From assembly GCA_964408735.1 (NCBI GenBank), contig CAYPAX010000106.1:1-15711 (forward strand): a stretch of 15,711 nt of DNA. The letters are read 5' to 3'. Position numbers and translations under genes: made by a program. The first letter of the stretch is position 1, and every line of letters begins with the position of its first letter. Under the pieces are notes generated by a model that ran no database searches, had not been told where the DNA came from, and saw nothing but the letters and a program-made list of their open reading frames with translations. Of this stretch, positions 1-15,711 are shown piece after piece. The stretch comes from UBA7887 sp964408735. Its GTDB lineage: Bacteria > Pseudomonadota > Alphaproteobacteria > UBA7887.

Positions 1-29
1 TTCGTCCGTTCAAATTTTGCCTTCGCCAT
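1..29 (-). CDS. tuf: Elongation factor Tu, N-terminal fragment (partial, runs off the left edge)
   Basis: Only nine full codons lie inside the window, starting at an ATG at 27-29 and reading MAKAKFERT, the usual start of bacterial EF-Tu, the GTPase that delivers aminoacyl-tRNA to the ribosomal A site. The gene follows fusA after 84 nt, which is the standard str-operon order rpsL-rpsG-fusA-tuf. A purine-rich stretch with GGAG lies about 10 nt upstream of the ATG. The call rests on the N-terminal motif plus position; the GTPase domain itself is outside the window. A second tuf ends at the opposite edge. Confidence 0.93.
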
Positions 30-64
30 CGCTCTACGACTCCGTTCCTTGACGCTTACCGTTC

Positions 65-101
65 GCAGCGGATTGCCTGGCACACCACCAGATACCGCTG
101 C
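65..101 (-). other. Hairpin in the fusA-tuf spacer
   Basis: GCAGCGG at 65-71 and CCGCTGC at 95-101 are exact reverse complements (7 bp), and inside them CTGG (77-80) can pair with CCAG (88-91). The stem lies between the fusA stop and the tuf start. No T-run follows it in the transcribed direction, so it is not an intrinsic terminator. It could be an RNA processing or stability element that sets tuf expression apart from fusA; that role is inference. Confidence 0.4.
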
Positions 102-113
102 CCTGCTTCATCT

Positions 114-2189
<2,076 letters not shown>

Positions 2190-2223
2190 GCTTCAGCTTC
2201 CTTCGGGTTTTCCGCGCGCTGGC

Positions 2224-2694
2224 CTACCAGCGATAATGCGAAAAGGCCTTGTTGGCCTCGGCCATGCGGTGGGTATCCTCCCGCTTCTTCACCGCAGAGC
2301 CGCGATTCGAGGCGGCATCCATAAGCTCGTTCGAAAGGCGCTCGACCATGGTTCTTTCCGAGCGCTTGCGTGCCGCATCGATAAGCCAGCGAATGGCAAG
2401 CGCCTGACGGCGGTCGTTACGGACCTCCACCGGCACCTGGTAGGTTGCGCCACCGACGCGGCGCGACTTCACTTCGACGTTGGGCTTCACGTTCTCCAGC
2501 GCATCGTGAAAGAGCTGCAGCGGATCGCCGCTGCCGCGCCCGGCGACACGATCGAAGGCGCCATAGACGATTCGCTCCGCGCACGACTTCTTGCCGTCAT
2601 GCATCAGATTGTTCATGAACTTGGTGACCACGACGTCGCCAAACTTGGCGTCGCCCAGGATCTCGCGCTTTTCAGCAGCGTGACGTCGTGACAT
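2224..2694 (-). CDS. rpsG: 30S ribosomal protein S7
   Basis: A 156-residue protein beginning MSRRHAAEKREI, of the usual S7 length. S7 is a primary 16S rRNA binder that nucleates assembly of the 30S head and contacts the E-site tRNA. The conserved stretch KFMNNLMHDGKKS near residues 25-37 and a basic, helical C-terminal half are typical. The ATG at 2694 sits 15 nt after the rpsL stop with a GGGAG-type ribosome-binding site in that gap. In E. coli, S7 represses the operon through an RNA site in a much longer rpsL-rpsG spacer. A 15-nt spacer leaves no room for such a fold, so any S7 feedback must use another site here. Confidence 0.98.
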   Translation of the reverse strand: MSRRHAAEKREILGDAKFGDVVVTKFMNNLMHDGKKSCAERIVYGAFDRVAGRGSGDPLQLFHDALENVKPNVEVKSRRVGGATYQVPVEVRNDRRQALAIRWLIDAARKRSERTMVERLSNELMDAASNRGSAVKKREDTHRMAEANKAFSHYRW

Positions 2695-2709
2695 GGCTTC
2701 TTCTCCCGC

Positions 2710-3081
2710 CTACTTGGGACGCTTGGCGCCGTATTTCGAACGCCGCTGGCGGCGATCGCTGACGCCTTCGGTATCCAAGGTGCCGCGAATGATGTGGTAG
2801 CGCACGCCAGGCAGATCCTTGACGCGACCGCCGCGGATCATCACCACAGAATGCTCCTGCAGGTTATGGCCCTCGCCGGGAATGTAACTAGTGACCTCGA
2901 AGCTGTTGGTCAGGCGCACGCGCGCGACCTTGCGCAGGGCCGAGTTCGGCTTCTTCGGCGTGGTCGTATAGACGCGCGTACAGACCCCGCGCTTTTGCGG
3001 ACAGGCCTCGAGCGCCGGCACCTTGTTGCGCTCCACTTGACGCTGCCGGCCCTTGCGAACCAGCTGATTGATCGTCGGCAT
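2710..3081 (-). CDS. rpsL: 30S ribosomal protein S12
   Basis: A 123-residue protein starting MPTINQLVRKGR, the universal S12 N-terminus. S12 lies at the decoding centre and controls tRNA selection accuracy. Lys43 (in TTTPKKPNS) and Lys88 (in GRVKDLPG) have the streptomycin-sensitive identity. Asp89 is the position beta-methylthiolated by RimO in E. coli. An in-frame codon allows 15 extra residues upstream, but the ATG at 3081 is preferred because family members begin there and GAGAGGA stands 8 nt upstream. It is the first gene of the str operon, behind a promoter at 3345-3373 and a long leader. Confidence 0.98.
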   Translation of the reverse strand: MPTINQLVRKGRQRQVERNKVPALEACPQKRGVCTRVYTTTPKKPNSALRKVARVRLTNSFEVTSYIPGEGHNLQEHSVVMIRGGRVKDLPGVRYHIIRGTLDTEGVSDRRQRRSKYGAKRPK

Positions 3082-3338
3082 AGACTCTTTCCTCTCGCCT
3101 ACCGTCCGCAGTTTGCCAAGACGCATACAAGCCTGCGCTGACGGCCGGCCGCCCTTGGCTTAGCGACCGGCTTGCAAGCCGAAAACCGACGAGACGCCTA
3201 CGTTTCACCGCTGAAGATCAGCGGGAATCGCGGCGGCTGCCCCGACGGCTGGTTATGTTCCACGTTGCGGCGACCGTTGCGGTCACCTGTCGGGGGCAGC
3301 GTCTAGGCGGGACACCTACCACCTGCCCCCCGAATGAG
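3082..3338 (-). promoter_or_regulatory. Structured 5' leader of the str operon (rpsL)
   Basis: About 255 nt separate the predicted transcription start from the rpsL ATG, with no plausible gene. The most stable fold pairs GGGGGCAG (3330-3323) with CTGCCCCC (3299-3292), and inside it TAGG (3318-3315) with CCTA (3307-3304). Further down is a 14-bp palindrome, CGGCTTGCAAGCCG at 3168-3181. Neither is followed by a T-run, so these are not terminators. Leaders of ribosomal protein operons often carry feedback sites, but I cannot match this one to a known class. The folds are seen in the sequence; a regulatory role is inferred. Confidence 0.5.
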
Positions 3339-3344
3339 GCGCGC

Positions 3345-3373
3345 ATACTATGGACGGCCCCGGTGGCCGTCAA
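3345..3373 (-). promoter_or_regulatory. Sigma-70-type promoter of the str operon
   Basis: Reading the minus strand, a -35 TTGACG (3373-3368) and a -10 TAGTAT (3350-3345) are separated by exactly 17 nt. The sequence just after the -10 is GCGCGCC, the GC-rich discriminator typical of stringently controlled translation-gene promoters. Transcription would begin near 3338, about 100 nt past the rpoC stop. A perfect inverted repeat, GACGGCC-N5-GGCCGTC (3353-3371), overlaps the -35 and fills most of the spacer. The box match and spacing are seen directly; activity has not been shown. Confidence 0.68.
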
Positions 3374-3391
3374 GCGCAAATCGTAGCCCGC

Positions 3392-3414
3392 AAATCCCAG
3401 TATTTACGGGACTT
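3392..3414 (-). terminator. Weak candidate terminator or attenuator after rpoC
   Basis: AAGTCCC (3414-3408) can pair with GGGATTT (3398-3392), including one G-U pair, around a 9-nt loop, 34 nt past the rpoC stop. The three U residues belong to the stem and are followed by GCGGG, so the U-tract is poor. It may reduce read-through from rpoC into the str operon but would not be a strong stop. The alternative is that it has no function. Confidence 0.25.
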
Positions 3415-3447
3415 TCCGAACCTTTCCGGACGGCAGGAGGGGGCCCC

Positions 3448-7641
<4,194 letters not shown>

Positions 7642-7678
7642 TCGCTGCTCTCCTGTGCGCTCGCGGCGTGCCGCTTGC

Positions 7679-11983
<4,305 letters not shown>

Positions 11984-12294
11984 GCCTTCTCCTCAAAAAC
12001 GAGGTTGACGCACGGCAGCGAGCCCGCGACGAAGCGGGCTTGGTCGGAATTCAGCGAAAGCGTTCCCGCCCTTTTAGTGCGCGCAATGCGCACCAGAAGA
12101 ACGAGCGACCGCCTGCGCCCGCTTAATAGAAAGCGGTGCAGAGGCGGATCAGATGCTTCCGGATGGGATCCGGTTCCAATATGTCGAACAGTGTCGCTGC
12201 CGTCAGTTATGCCGAACGACGAATCTCGTAAAATCGCCGCCCAATGTCAAGAGGGGCCGCCACACAAGCGGCAACAGCCCCGATAGACCAGCGA
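11984..12294 (-). other. rplL-rpoB intergenic region with several hairpins
   Basis: These 311 nt hold no supportable gene. Minus-strand folds in order are: a hairpin right after rplL (12281-12253, GCCGC/GCGGC capped by GGG/CCC); CCGGAT-CCC-ATCCGG (12173-12159); GTGCGC-N5-GCGCAC (12093-12077); and AGCCCGC-N6-GCGGGCT (12040-12021). None is followed by a T-run. In E. coli this same gap holds a partial terminator and an RNase III site that lower rpoBC relative to rplL. A comparable attenuation or processing role is likely here, but it is inferred from position and structure only. Confidence 0.5.
12222..12250 (-). promoter_or_regulatory. Possible internal promoter for rpoBC
   Basis: A consensus -35 hexamer TTGACA (12250-12245) begins 45 nt after the rplL stop codon. 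At 17-nt spacing the -10 position reads GAGATT (12227-12222), which matches only three of six consensus bases. A real promoter here would let rpoBC be transcribed apart from rplJL. The -35 match is good and the -10 poor, so the call is tentative. Confidence 0.27.
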
Positions 12295-12669
12295 CTATTT
12301 GACCTCGACGGTAGCGCCCGCACCTTCGAGCTTGCCCTTGATCTCCTCGGCTTCGTCCTTGGTGACAGCCTCCTTGACCGCATTGGGCACGCCCTCGACC
12401 AGGTCCTTGGCTTCCTTGAGCCCGAGGCCGGTAATCGCACGCACCTCCTTGATGACGTTGATCTTTTTCTCGCCGAAGCTGGCGAGAATGACGTCGAACT
12501 CGGTCTGCTCCTCGGCCGCGGCTTCGCCGCCGGCTGCCGGCGCAGCGGCAACGGCCACCGGCGCGGCGGCGGAGACACCCCACTTTTCCTCGAGCAAAGT
12601 CGCCAGCTCCGAGGCTTCGAGCACCGTCAGCGCGGAGAGATCTTCCGCAATCTTTTCGAGATCAGCCAT
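12295..12669 (-). CDS. rplL: 50S ribosomal protein L7/L12
   Basis: A 124-residue acidic protein with the L7/L12 plan: an N-terminal dimerisation helix pair that binds L10 (about 1-32), an alanine-rich flexible hinge (about 33-53) and a C-terminal factor-binding domain. The last contains KINVIKEVRAITGLGLKEAK and ends in VEVK. It forms the multicopy stalk that recruits EF-Tu, EF-G, IF2 and RF3. The ATG at 12669 has AGGAG 8 nt upstream and follows rplJ by 48 nt. It is the last gene before the hairpin-rich gap ahead of rpoB, consistent with L7/L12 being needed in several copies per ribosome. Confidence 0.99.
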   Translation of the reverse strand: MADLEKIAEDLSALTVLEASELATLLEEKWGVSAAAPVAVAAAPAAGGEAAAEEQTEFDVILASFGEKKINVIKEVRAITGLGLKEAKDLVEGVPNAVKEAVTKDEAEEIKGKLEGAGATVEVK

Positions 12670-12717
12670 GTTTCTTACTCCTGGTCTGAGATTTTCTGGT
12701 CGTAGGCGCGCCTGGGG

Positions 12718-13236
12718 TCAGGCGGCCTCTTGTGCATTTGCATGGGCGTCGATGACCCGCGCCAACTGACCGGCCGGGGCCTGGAGCACGCCGGCGATCT
12801 TGGTGGCGGGAGCGTTGATCAGCCCGACGATCTTGCCGCGCAACTCATCGAGCGACGGCAGGCTGGCGAGATTCTTGACGTCGGCCTCGGCCAGCGCCGT
12901 GGCACCGAGACCGCCGCCGAGAACGATCAGATTCTCGTTGGTCTTGGCAAATTCGACCGCCGCCTTGGCCGCCGCGACCGGATCCTCGGACACGGCGATG
13001 GCGGTCGGCCCACTGAACAGCGGCGTCAGGTGATCGTACGGCGTATCGGCCAAGGCGAGCTTGGTCAGGCTGTTCTTGGTCACCCGGAACCTGGCACCCG
13101 CGGCGCGCATCTGACGGCGCAGCTCGGTTGCCTCGCCAGCCGTGATGCCGAGATTGTGGGTCACCACCACGGCATTGGCATTGCTGAAGACTTCGTGCAG
13201 CGATGCGACCATCGCTTCTTTTGCGGCTCGATCCAC
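12718..13236 (-). CDS. rplJ: 50S ribosomal protein L10
   Basis: A 172-residue protein that anchors L7/L12 dimers to the 23S rRNA stalk base. It starts (V/M)DRAAKEAMVASLHEVF and continues with VVVTHNLGITAGEATELRRQMR, typical of L10. The C-terminal helix that binds L12 dimers ends in AHANAQEAA. I chose the GTG at 13236 because homologues begin at this residue and GGAGG lies 6 nt upstream. An ATG farther upstream would add 24 residues with no resemblance to L10 and would run into the leader. Translation is probably controlled by the L10-L12 complex binding the leader RNA at about 13400-13457. Confidence 0.97.
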   Translation of the reverse strand: MDRAAKEAMVASLHEVFSNANAVVVTHNLGITAGEATELRRQMRAAGARFRVTKNSLTKLALADTPYDHLTPLFSGPTAIAVSEDPVAAAKAAVEFAKTNENLIVLGGGLGATALAEADVKNLASLPSLDELRGKIVGLINAPATKIAGVLQAPAGQLARVIDAHANAQEAA

Positions 13237-13242
13237 AATGCG

Positions 13243-13247
13243 CCTCC
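13243..13247 (-). promoter_or_regulatory. Ribosome-binding site fixing the GTG start of rplJ
   Basis: A full GGAGG lies 6 nt before the GTG at 13236. It decides the start in favour of the GTG over an in-frame upstream ATG at 13306-13308, which would put this site inside the coding sequence. Confidence 0.85.
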
Positions 13248-13399
13248 ATGACGCTGCCTTCCCGCCACGACAGGTCCATCCCTGTCCGGCACGAAGGTCC
13301 GGTTGCATCTCCGGCCCCTGTCGGGACCACGTTTCCTATCCGGGAGGCAGCGACCGCGCGGCGGGCCCGCGAAGGGCAAGCGCTGCAAACGGTCTTCCG

Positions 13400-13457
13400 C
13401 CTGTCTGCATGGGACTTCTGCCGTGGCCTCAGCCTGGCACCCATGGTCTCGGACAGG
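13400..13457 (-). promoter_or_regulatory. L10 leader RNA (autoregulatory site upstream of rplJ)
   Basis: On the minus strand, CCTGTC (13457-13452) pairs with GACAGG (13405-13400), then CATGGG (13445-13440) with CCCATG (13413-13408), then TGCC (13439-13436) with GGCA (13422-13419). A GGC/GCC stem with a UGAG loop caps the structure (13434-13425). The internal loop CGAGAC facing CA is GA-rich and resembles the kink-turn-like loop of known L10 leaders. The 277-nt gap between rplA and rplJ is where this cis element occurs in bacteria. Known L10 leaders bind L10-(L12)4 and repress rplJL translation. A CCGGC-CCT-GCCGG stem (13513-13501) directly after rplA and a 6-bp stem at 13286-13269 flank it. 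Confidence 0.72.
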
Positions 13458-13513
13458 TCTCAGGTAGGCACTTGCGCCCACCGGGACGTTACGATCTCAG
13501 CCGGCAGGGCCGG

Positions 13514-14215
13514 TCAGAGCTTTACCAGTTCCTCGGGCTCCAGCTTGATGCCGGCACCCATGGTCGAACTCAGCGAGGCACGCTTCAGGTAGATGCCCTT
13601 GGCGCCACTCGGCTTGGCCTTGTTGATGGCGCCGACGAACGCTTCGACGTTTGCCACCAGGGCGGAAGCCTCAAAGCTCGCCTTGCCGATACCGGCATGT
13701 ATCACACCGGCCTTCTCGACGCGAAATTCGACCTGACCGCCTTTGGCATCCTTGATGGCCTGGGTCACGTTCGGCGTCACCGTGCCGAGCTTCGGATTGG
13801 GCATCAGGCCGCGCGGCCCGAGAACCTTACCCAGCTTGCCGACCACGGACATCATGTCCGGGGTGGCGATGCAGCGGTCGAAATCGATCTCGCCTTCCTG
13901 AACCTTGGCCGCGAGGTCATCGGCGCCGACCAGATCCGCACCGGCTTCGCGCGCTTCGTCGGCTTTCGCATCCTTGGCGAAGACCGCGACACGCATCGAT
14001 TTGCCGGTGCCGTGGGGCAGGCTGACCATGCCGCGCACCATCTGGTCCGCATGGCGCGGATCGACACCCAGATTCATCGCGATCTCTATGGTCTCGTCGA
14101 ATTTCGCCGTGGCGCCGGCCTTGATCATGTCGACGGCGGCGGCAATCTCGTGCTGCGCTTCCGGATCGCGTGCCTCGCGAAGGGCGCGCATACGCTTGCC
14201 TCTGTTCCCAGCCAT
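13514..14215 (-). CDS. rplA: 50S ribosomal protein L1
   Basis: A 233-residue L1, the protein of the mobile L1 stalk that guides deacylated tRNA out of the E site; in many bacteria it also represses its own mRNA. Recognisable parts are the N-terminal basic segment, the stretch VDPRHADQMVRGMVSLPHG, the conserved MMSVVGKLGKVLGPRGLMP in domain II, and the C-terminal YLKRASLSSTMG. The ATG at 14215 lies 3 nt after the rplK stop, with GGAGG overlapping the end of rplK, so the two are translationally coupled. The length is normal (E. coli 234). Confidence 0.99.
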   Translation of the reverse strand: MAGNRGKRMRALREARDPEAQHEIAAAVDMIKAGATAKFDETIEIAMNLGVDPRHADQMVRGMVSLPHGTGKSMRVAVFAKDAKADEAREAGADLVGADDLAAKVQEGEIDFDRCIATPDMMSVVGKLGKVLGPRGLMPNPKLGTVTPNVTQAIKDAKGGQVEFRVEKAGVIHAGIGKASFEASALVANVEAFVGAINKAKPSGAKGIYLKRASLSSTMGAGIKLEPEELVKL

Positions 14216-14218
14216 GGC

Positions 14219-14650
14219 TCAGCCCTCCACAATGATGCCCATCGAGCGTGCCGAGCCTGCCAACATGCGGCAGGCGGCGTCGACGTCATCGGTGTTGAGG
14301 TCGGGGTTCTTGGCCGCGGCGATCTCGCGCAGCTGGGCCATGCTGACCGAGCCGACCGGCTCGTCGCGCCCGGTCTCGCCCGAGCCCTTCTCGAGCCCTG
14401 CCGCCTTCTTGATGAAATAGCTCGCCGGCGGCGTCTTGGTCTCGAAGCTGAAGCTGCGATCGCCATAGACGGTGATTACCGTCGGGATCGGCACCCCCTG
14501 CTCGAGGTTTTGCGTCGCCGCGTTGAAGGCCTTGCAGAATTCCATGATGTTCAGCCCGCGCTGACCCAGCGCCGGACCGATAGGCGGTGACGGGTTGGCC
14601 TGGCCAGCCGGCACCTGCAGCTTGATATAGCCGTCGATCTTCTTTGCCAT
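14219..14650 (-). CDS. rplK: 50S ribosomal protein L11
   Basis: A 143-residue L11 starting MAKKIDGYIKLQVPAGQANP. It binds the GTPase-associated region of 23S rRNA and is needed for RelA activation on stalled ribosomes. The proline-rich N-terminal domain (SPPIGPALGQRGLNIMEFCK) that thiostrepton contacts is intact, as is the RNA-binding C-terminal domain containing DLNTDDVDAACRMLAGSARSMGI. A GTG one codon upstream is in frame, but the ATG at 14650 fits better because AGGGG ends 5 nt before it and only 2 nt before the GTG. It is followed by rplA with a 3-nt gap. Confidence 0.98.
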   Translation of the reverse strand: MAKKIDGYIKLQVPAGQANPSPPIGPALGQRGLNIMEFCKAFNAATQNLEQGVPIPTVITVYGDRSFSFETKTPPASYFIKKAAGLEKGSGETGRDEPVGSVSMAQLREIAAAKNPDLNTDDVDAACRMLAGSARSMGIIVEG

Positions 14651-14746
14651 CACTACCCCTTTGGGGAGCGCGGTACGGCCGTGGCGAGCCTCCCGCGCGT
14701 TTCGGAGCCCGGCGGATACCCCGCCTAAGGCGTCACGTCAAGCGTT
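14651..14746 (-). promoter_or_regulatory. nusG-rplK spacer: rplK leader with SD-masking hairpin and weak promoter match
   Basis: The AGGGG ribosome-binding site (14660-14656) can pair as CCCC-AAA-GGGG (14666-14656). The same C-run can instead pair with GGGAG (14694-14690) as CTCCC (14668-14664), which would release the site, so the two folds exclude each other. A stem GGCGG-N5-CCGCC lies at 14725-14711. A possible promoter has TTGACG at 14741-14736 and TATCCG at 14718-14713 with 17-nt spacing, but its -10 is poor. L1 feedback on this operon is known in E. coli; that this leader is the L1 target is inferred. Confidence 0.4.
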
Positions 14747-15295
14747 CTAGAGTTTTTCGACCTGAGAATATTCCAGCTCGACCGGAGTCGCCCGGCCGAA
14801 GATGGTCACCGCCACCTTGAGCCGCGCCTTGTCCTCGTCGATATCCTCGACCATGCCGTTGAAGGAGGCGAAGGGGCCGTCGGAGACCCGTACCATCTCG
14901 CCGATCTCGAACAGAATCGAGGGCTTCGGCCGCTCGATGCCTTCCTGCACCTGGCGCAGGATGCGGTCGGCCTCGGACTGGCGGATCGGCGAGGGCTTGC
15001 CGCCGGTGCCGAGGAATCCGGTGACCTTGGCCGTGTTCTTGACCAGATGCCAAGTCTCGTCGGTCATCACCATGCGCACCAGCACATAGCCCGGCAGGAA
15101 CTTGCGCTCGCTGGAGATGCGTTGGCCACGGCGCATCTCGACGACTTCCTCGGTCGGCACCAGCACGTCCTGGATCAGCTCGGCCATGCCCTTGCGGATG
15201 GCCTGATCCTTGATCGCCTGGGCGACCTTCTTCTCTAAGCCGGAATAGGTGTGGACGATATACCACTTGCCGTCCTGTGTGGTCGCGTCAGCCAT
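14747..15295 (-). CDS. nusG: Transcription termination/antitermination factor NusG
   Basis: A 182-residue protein that binds RNA polymerase through its N-terminal domain and Rho or ribosomal S10 through its C-terminal KOW domain. The N-terminus reads KWYIVHTYSGLEKKVAQAI, the central part has LPGYVLVRMVMTDETWHLVKNT, and the KOW domain has MVRVSDGPFASFNGMVEDID. These are the standard NusG landmarks, so it is not an RfaH-type paralogue. The ATG at 15295 is 2 nt past the secE stop, with GGAGG inside the end of secE, giving translational coupling. Length and order (secE-nusG-rplK) are normal. Confidence 0.99.
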   Translation of the reverse strand: MADATTQDGKWYIVHTYSGLEKKVAQAIKDQAIRKGMAELIQDVLVPTEEVVEMRRGQRISSERKFLPGYVLVRMVMTDETWHLVKNTAKVTGFLGTGGKPSPIRQSEADRILRQVQEGIERPKPSILFEIGEMVRVSDGPFASFNGMVEDIDEDKARLKVAVTIFGRATPVELEYSQVEKL

Positions 15296-15297
15296 GG

Positions 15298-15495
15298 TTA
15301 TCCTCCGAGCCCCAGAATCTGGCGCACGCCGAACGACAAGACCTGGTCGACCAGCAGGAAGAAGATCGACAGCACGGTGACCATGATGAACACCATGATC
15401 GTGGTCACGGTGACCTCTTTGCGCGTCGGCCAGGTTACGCGCGACACTTCCTGTCGCACCTGACGGACGAATTCTGCCGGTGAAGTCTTTGCCAT
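15298..15495 (-). CDS. secE: Preprotein translocase subunit SecE
   Basis: A 65-residue inner-membrane protein of the short, single-helix SecE type common outside the enterics (E. coli SecE has 127 residues and three helices). The conserved amphipathic segment EVSRVTWPTRKEV comes before one membrane span (about residues 28-50, TTIMVFIMVTVLSIFFLLV). It clamps SecY in the SecYEG export channel. The ATG at 15495 is preferred to the TTG one codon upstream because AGGA is 4 nt before the ATG and almost touches the TTG. It lies between tRNA-Trp and nusG. Confidence 0.97.
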   Translation of the reverse strand: MAKTSPAEFVRQVRQEVSRVTWPTRKEVTVTTIMVFIMVTVLSIFFLLVDQVLSFGVRQILGLGG

Positions 15496-15499
15496 CAAA

Positions 15500-15503
15500 T
15501 CCT
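15500..15503 (-). promoter_or_regulatory. Ribosome-binding site of secE
   Basis: AGGA lies 4 nt upstream of the ATG at 15495. The adjacent in-frame TTG at 15498 would leave a spacing of one base, so the ATG is the start. Confidence 0.6.
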
Positions 15504-15572
15504 GCTAAACGGTTCAGCGTTCATGTTGTCGTTCTAAGTGGTCGGCGCGGTGCGCCACTGCAAGGGCCGGGC

Positions 15573-15648
15573 TGGCAGGAGTGGAGGGGATCGAACCCCC
15601 AACCCCCGGTTTTGGAGACCGGTGCTCTACCAGTTGAGCTACACTCCT
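15573..15648 (-). tRNA. trpT: tRNA-Trp (anticodon CCA)
   Basis: The 76-nt minus-strand sequence folds as a complete cloverleaf: a 7-bp acceptor stem opening AGGAGTG, a D arm with GGTA, an anticodon stem CCGGT/ACCGG, a TTCGATCC T-loop, discriminator G and an encoded 3' CCA. The anticodon is at 15615-15613, flanked by T33 and A37, and reads UGG codons. It begins 15 nt after the tuf stop, so it is almost certainly cut from a tuf-tRNA-secE-nusG transcript. A GGCGC-ACC-GCGCC stem at 15556-15544 lies between it and secE. Confidence 0.98.
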
Positions 15649-15663
15649 GTATGCCACCCGTGC

Positions 15664-15711
15664 CTATTCGCTGACGTCTGCGACGACGCCGGCACCGACG
15701 GTGCGCCCGCC
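15664..15711 (-). CDS. tuf: Elongation factor Tu, C-terminal fragment (partial, runs off the right edge)
   Basis: The last 15 codons and a TAG stop at 15664-15666 are present. They read GGRTVGAGVVADVSE, the conserved end of EF-Tu (the usual form is GRTVGAGVV followed by a short variable tail). A tuf copy directly upstream of tRNA-Trp, secE and nusG is the standard tufB-type position. The rest of the gene is outside the window. Whether it is identical to the copy at the other edge cannot be judged because the two fragments do not overlap. Confidence 0.93.
   Translation of the reverse strand, partial: GGRTVGAGVVADVSE

Noticed and set aside
3082..3126. Fifteen-residue N-terminal extension of S12
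   Set aside because: S12 universally begins MPTINQL, and a ribosome-binding site lies at the right distance before that ATG.
3168..3181. The 14-bp palindrome as a phage or integrase attachment site
   Set aside because: No tRNA, integrase or second copy is near; an RNA hairpin in the rpsL leader is the simpler reading.
3353..3371. The promoter-spacer inverted repeat as a terminator for rpoC
   Set aside because: The stem is followed by CATAGTATGCGC and not a T-run, and it lies between well-spaced -35 and -10 boxes.
13237..13308. N-terminal extension of rplJ from an upstream ATG
   Set aside because: The extra 24 residues do not resemble L10, and GGAGG placed 6 nt before the GTG at 13236 supports the shorter protein.

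Overview
The window is a conserved housekeeping cluster of a GC-rich alphaproteobacterium. The strongest lineage signs are RpoB, RpoC and EF-G sequences of alphaproteobacterial type, the continuous gene order from secE to fusA-tuf, and a 123-residue S12. A Rhodospirillales-like host is a guess; the order cannot be fixed from this sequence alone. Every gene lies on the minus strand, so transcription runs from high to low coordinates.

Layout in the direction of transcription: the last codons of one tuf copy (15664-15711), tRNA-Trp (15573-15648), secE, nusG, rplK, rplA, rplJ, rplL, rpoB, rpoC, rpsL, rpsG, fusA, and the first nine codons of a second tuf copy (1-29). This joins four classical units: tuf-trpT-secE-nusG, the L11/L1 operon, the L10/L12-beta-beta' operon and the str operon. 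Spacing inside units is tight (2 nt secE-nusG, 3 nt rplK-rplA, 15 nt rpsL-rpsG, 15 nt tuf-tRNA). The larger gaps are rplA-rplJ (277 nt), rplL-rpoB (311 nt) and rpoC-rpsL (366 nt), and these hold the regulatory material: an L10-leader RNA fold, several hairpins with a possible internal promoter, and a good sigma-70-type promoter followed by a structured leader of about 255 nt ahead of rpsL.

The products work together in gene expression. RpoB and RpoC form most of the RNA polymerase core, and NusG couples polymerase to elongation control and ribosomes. L11, L1, L10 and L7/L12 build the ribosomal stalks, and EF-G and EF-Tu act at the factor-binding centre beside them. S12 and S7 belong to the small subunit, SecE to the protein export channel, and tRNA-Trp to decoding.

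I found no mobile element, CRISPR array, defence locus or novel gene system. The points most worth checking are a net insertion of about 71 residues in the beta2 lobe of RpoB, the two tuf copies that bound the window in direct orientation, a 7-bp inverted repeat filling most of the str promoter spacer, and a hairpin that would mask the rplK ribosome-binding site. No convincing intrinsic terminator was seen anywhere.
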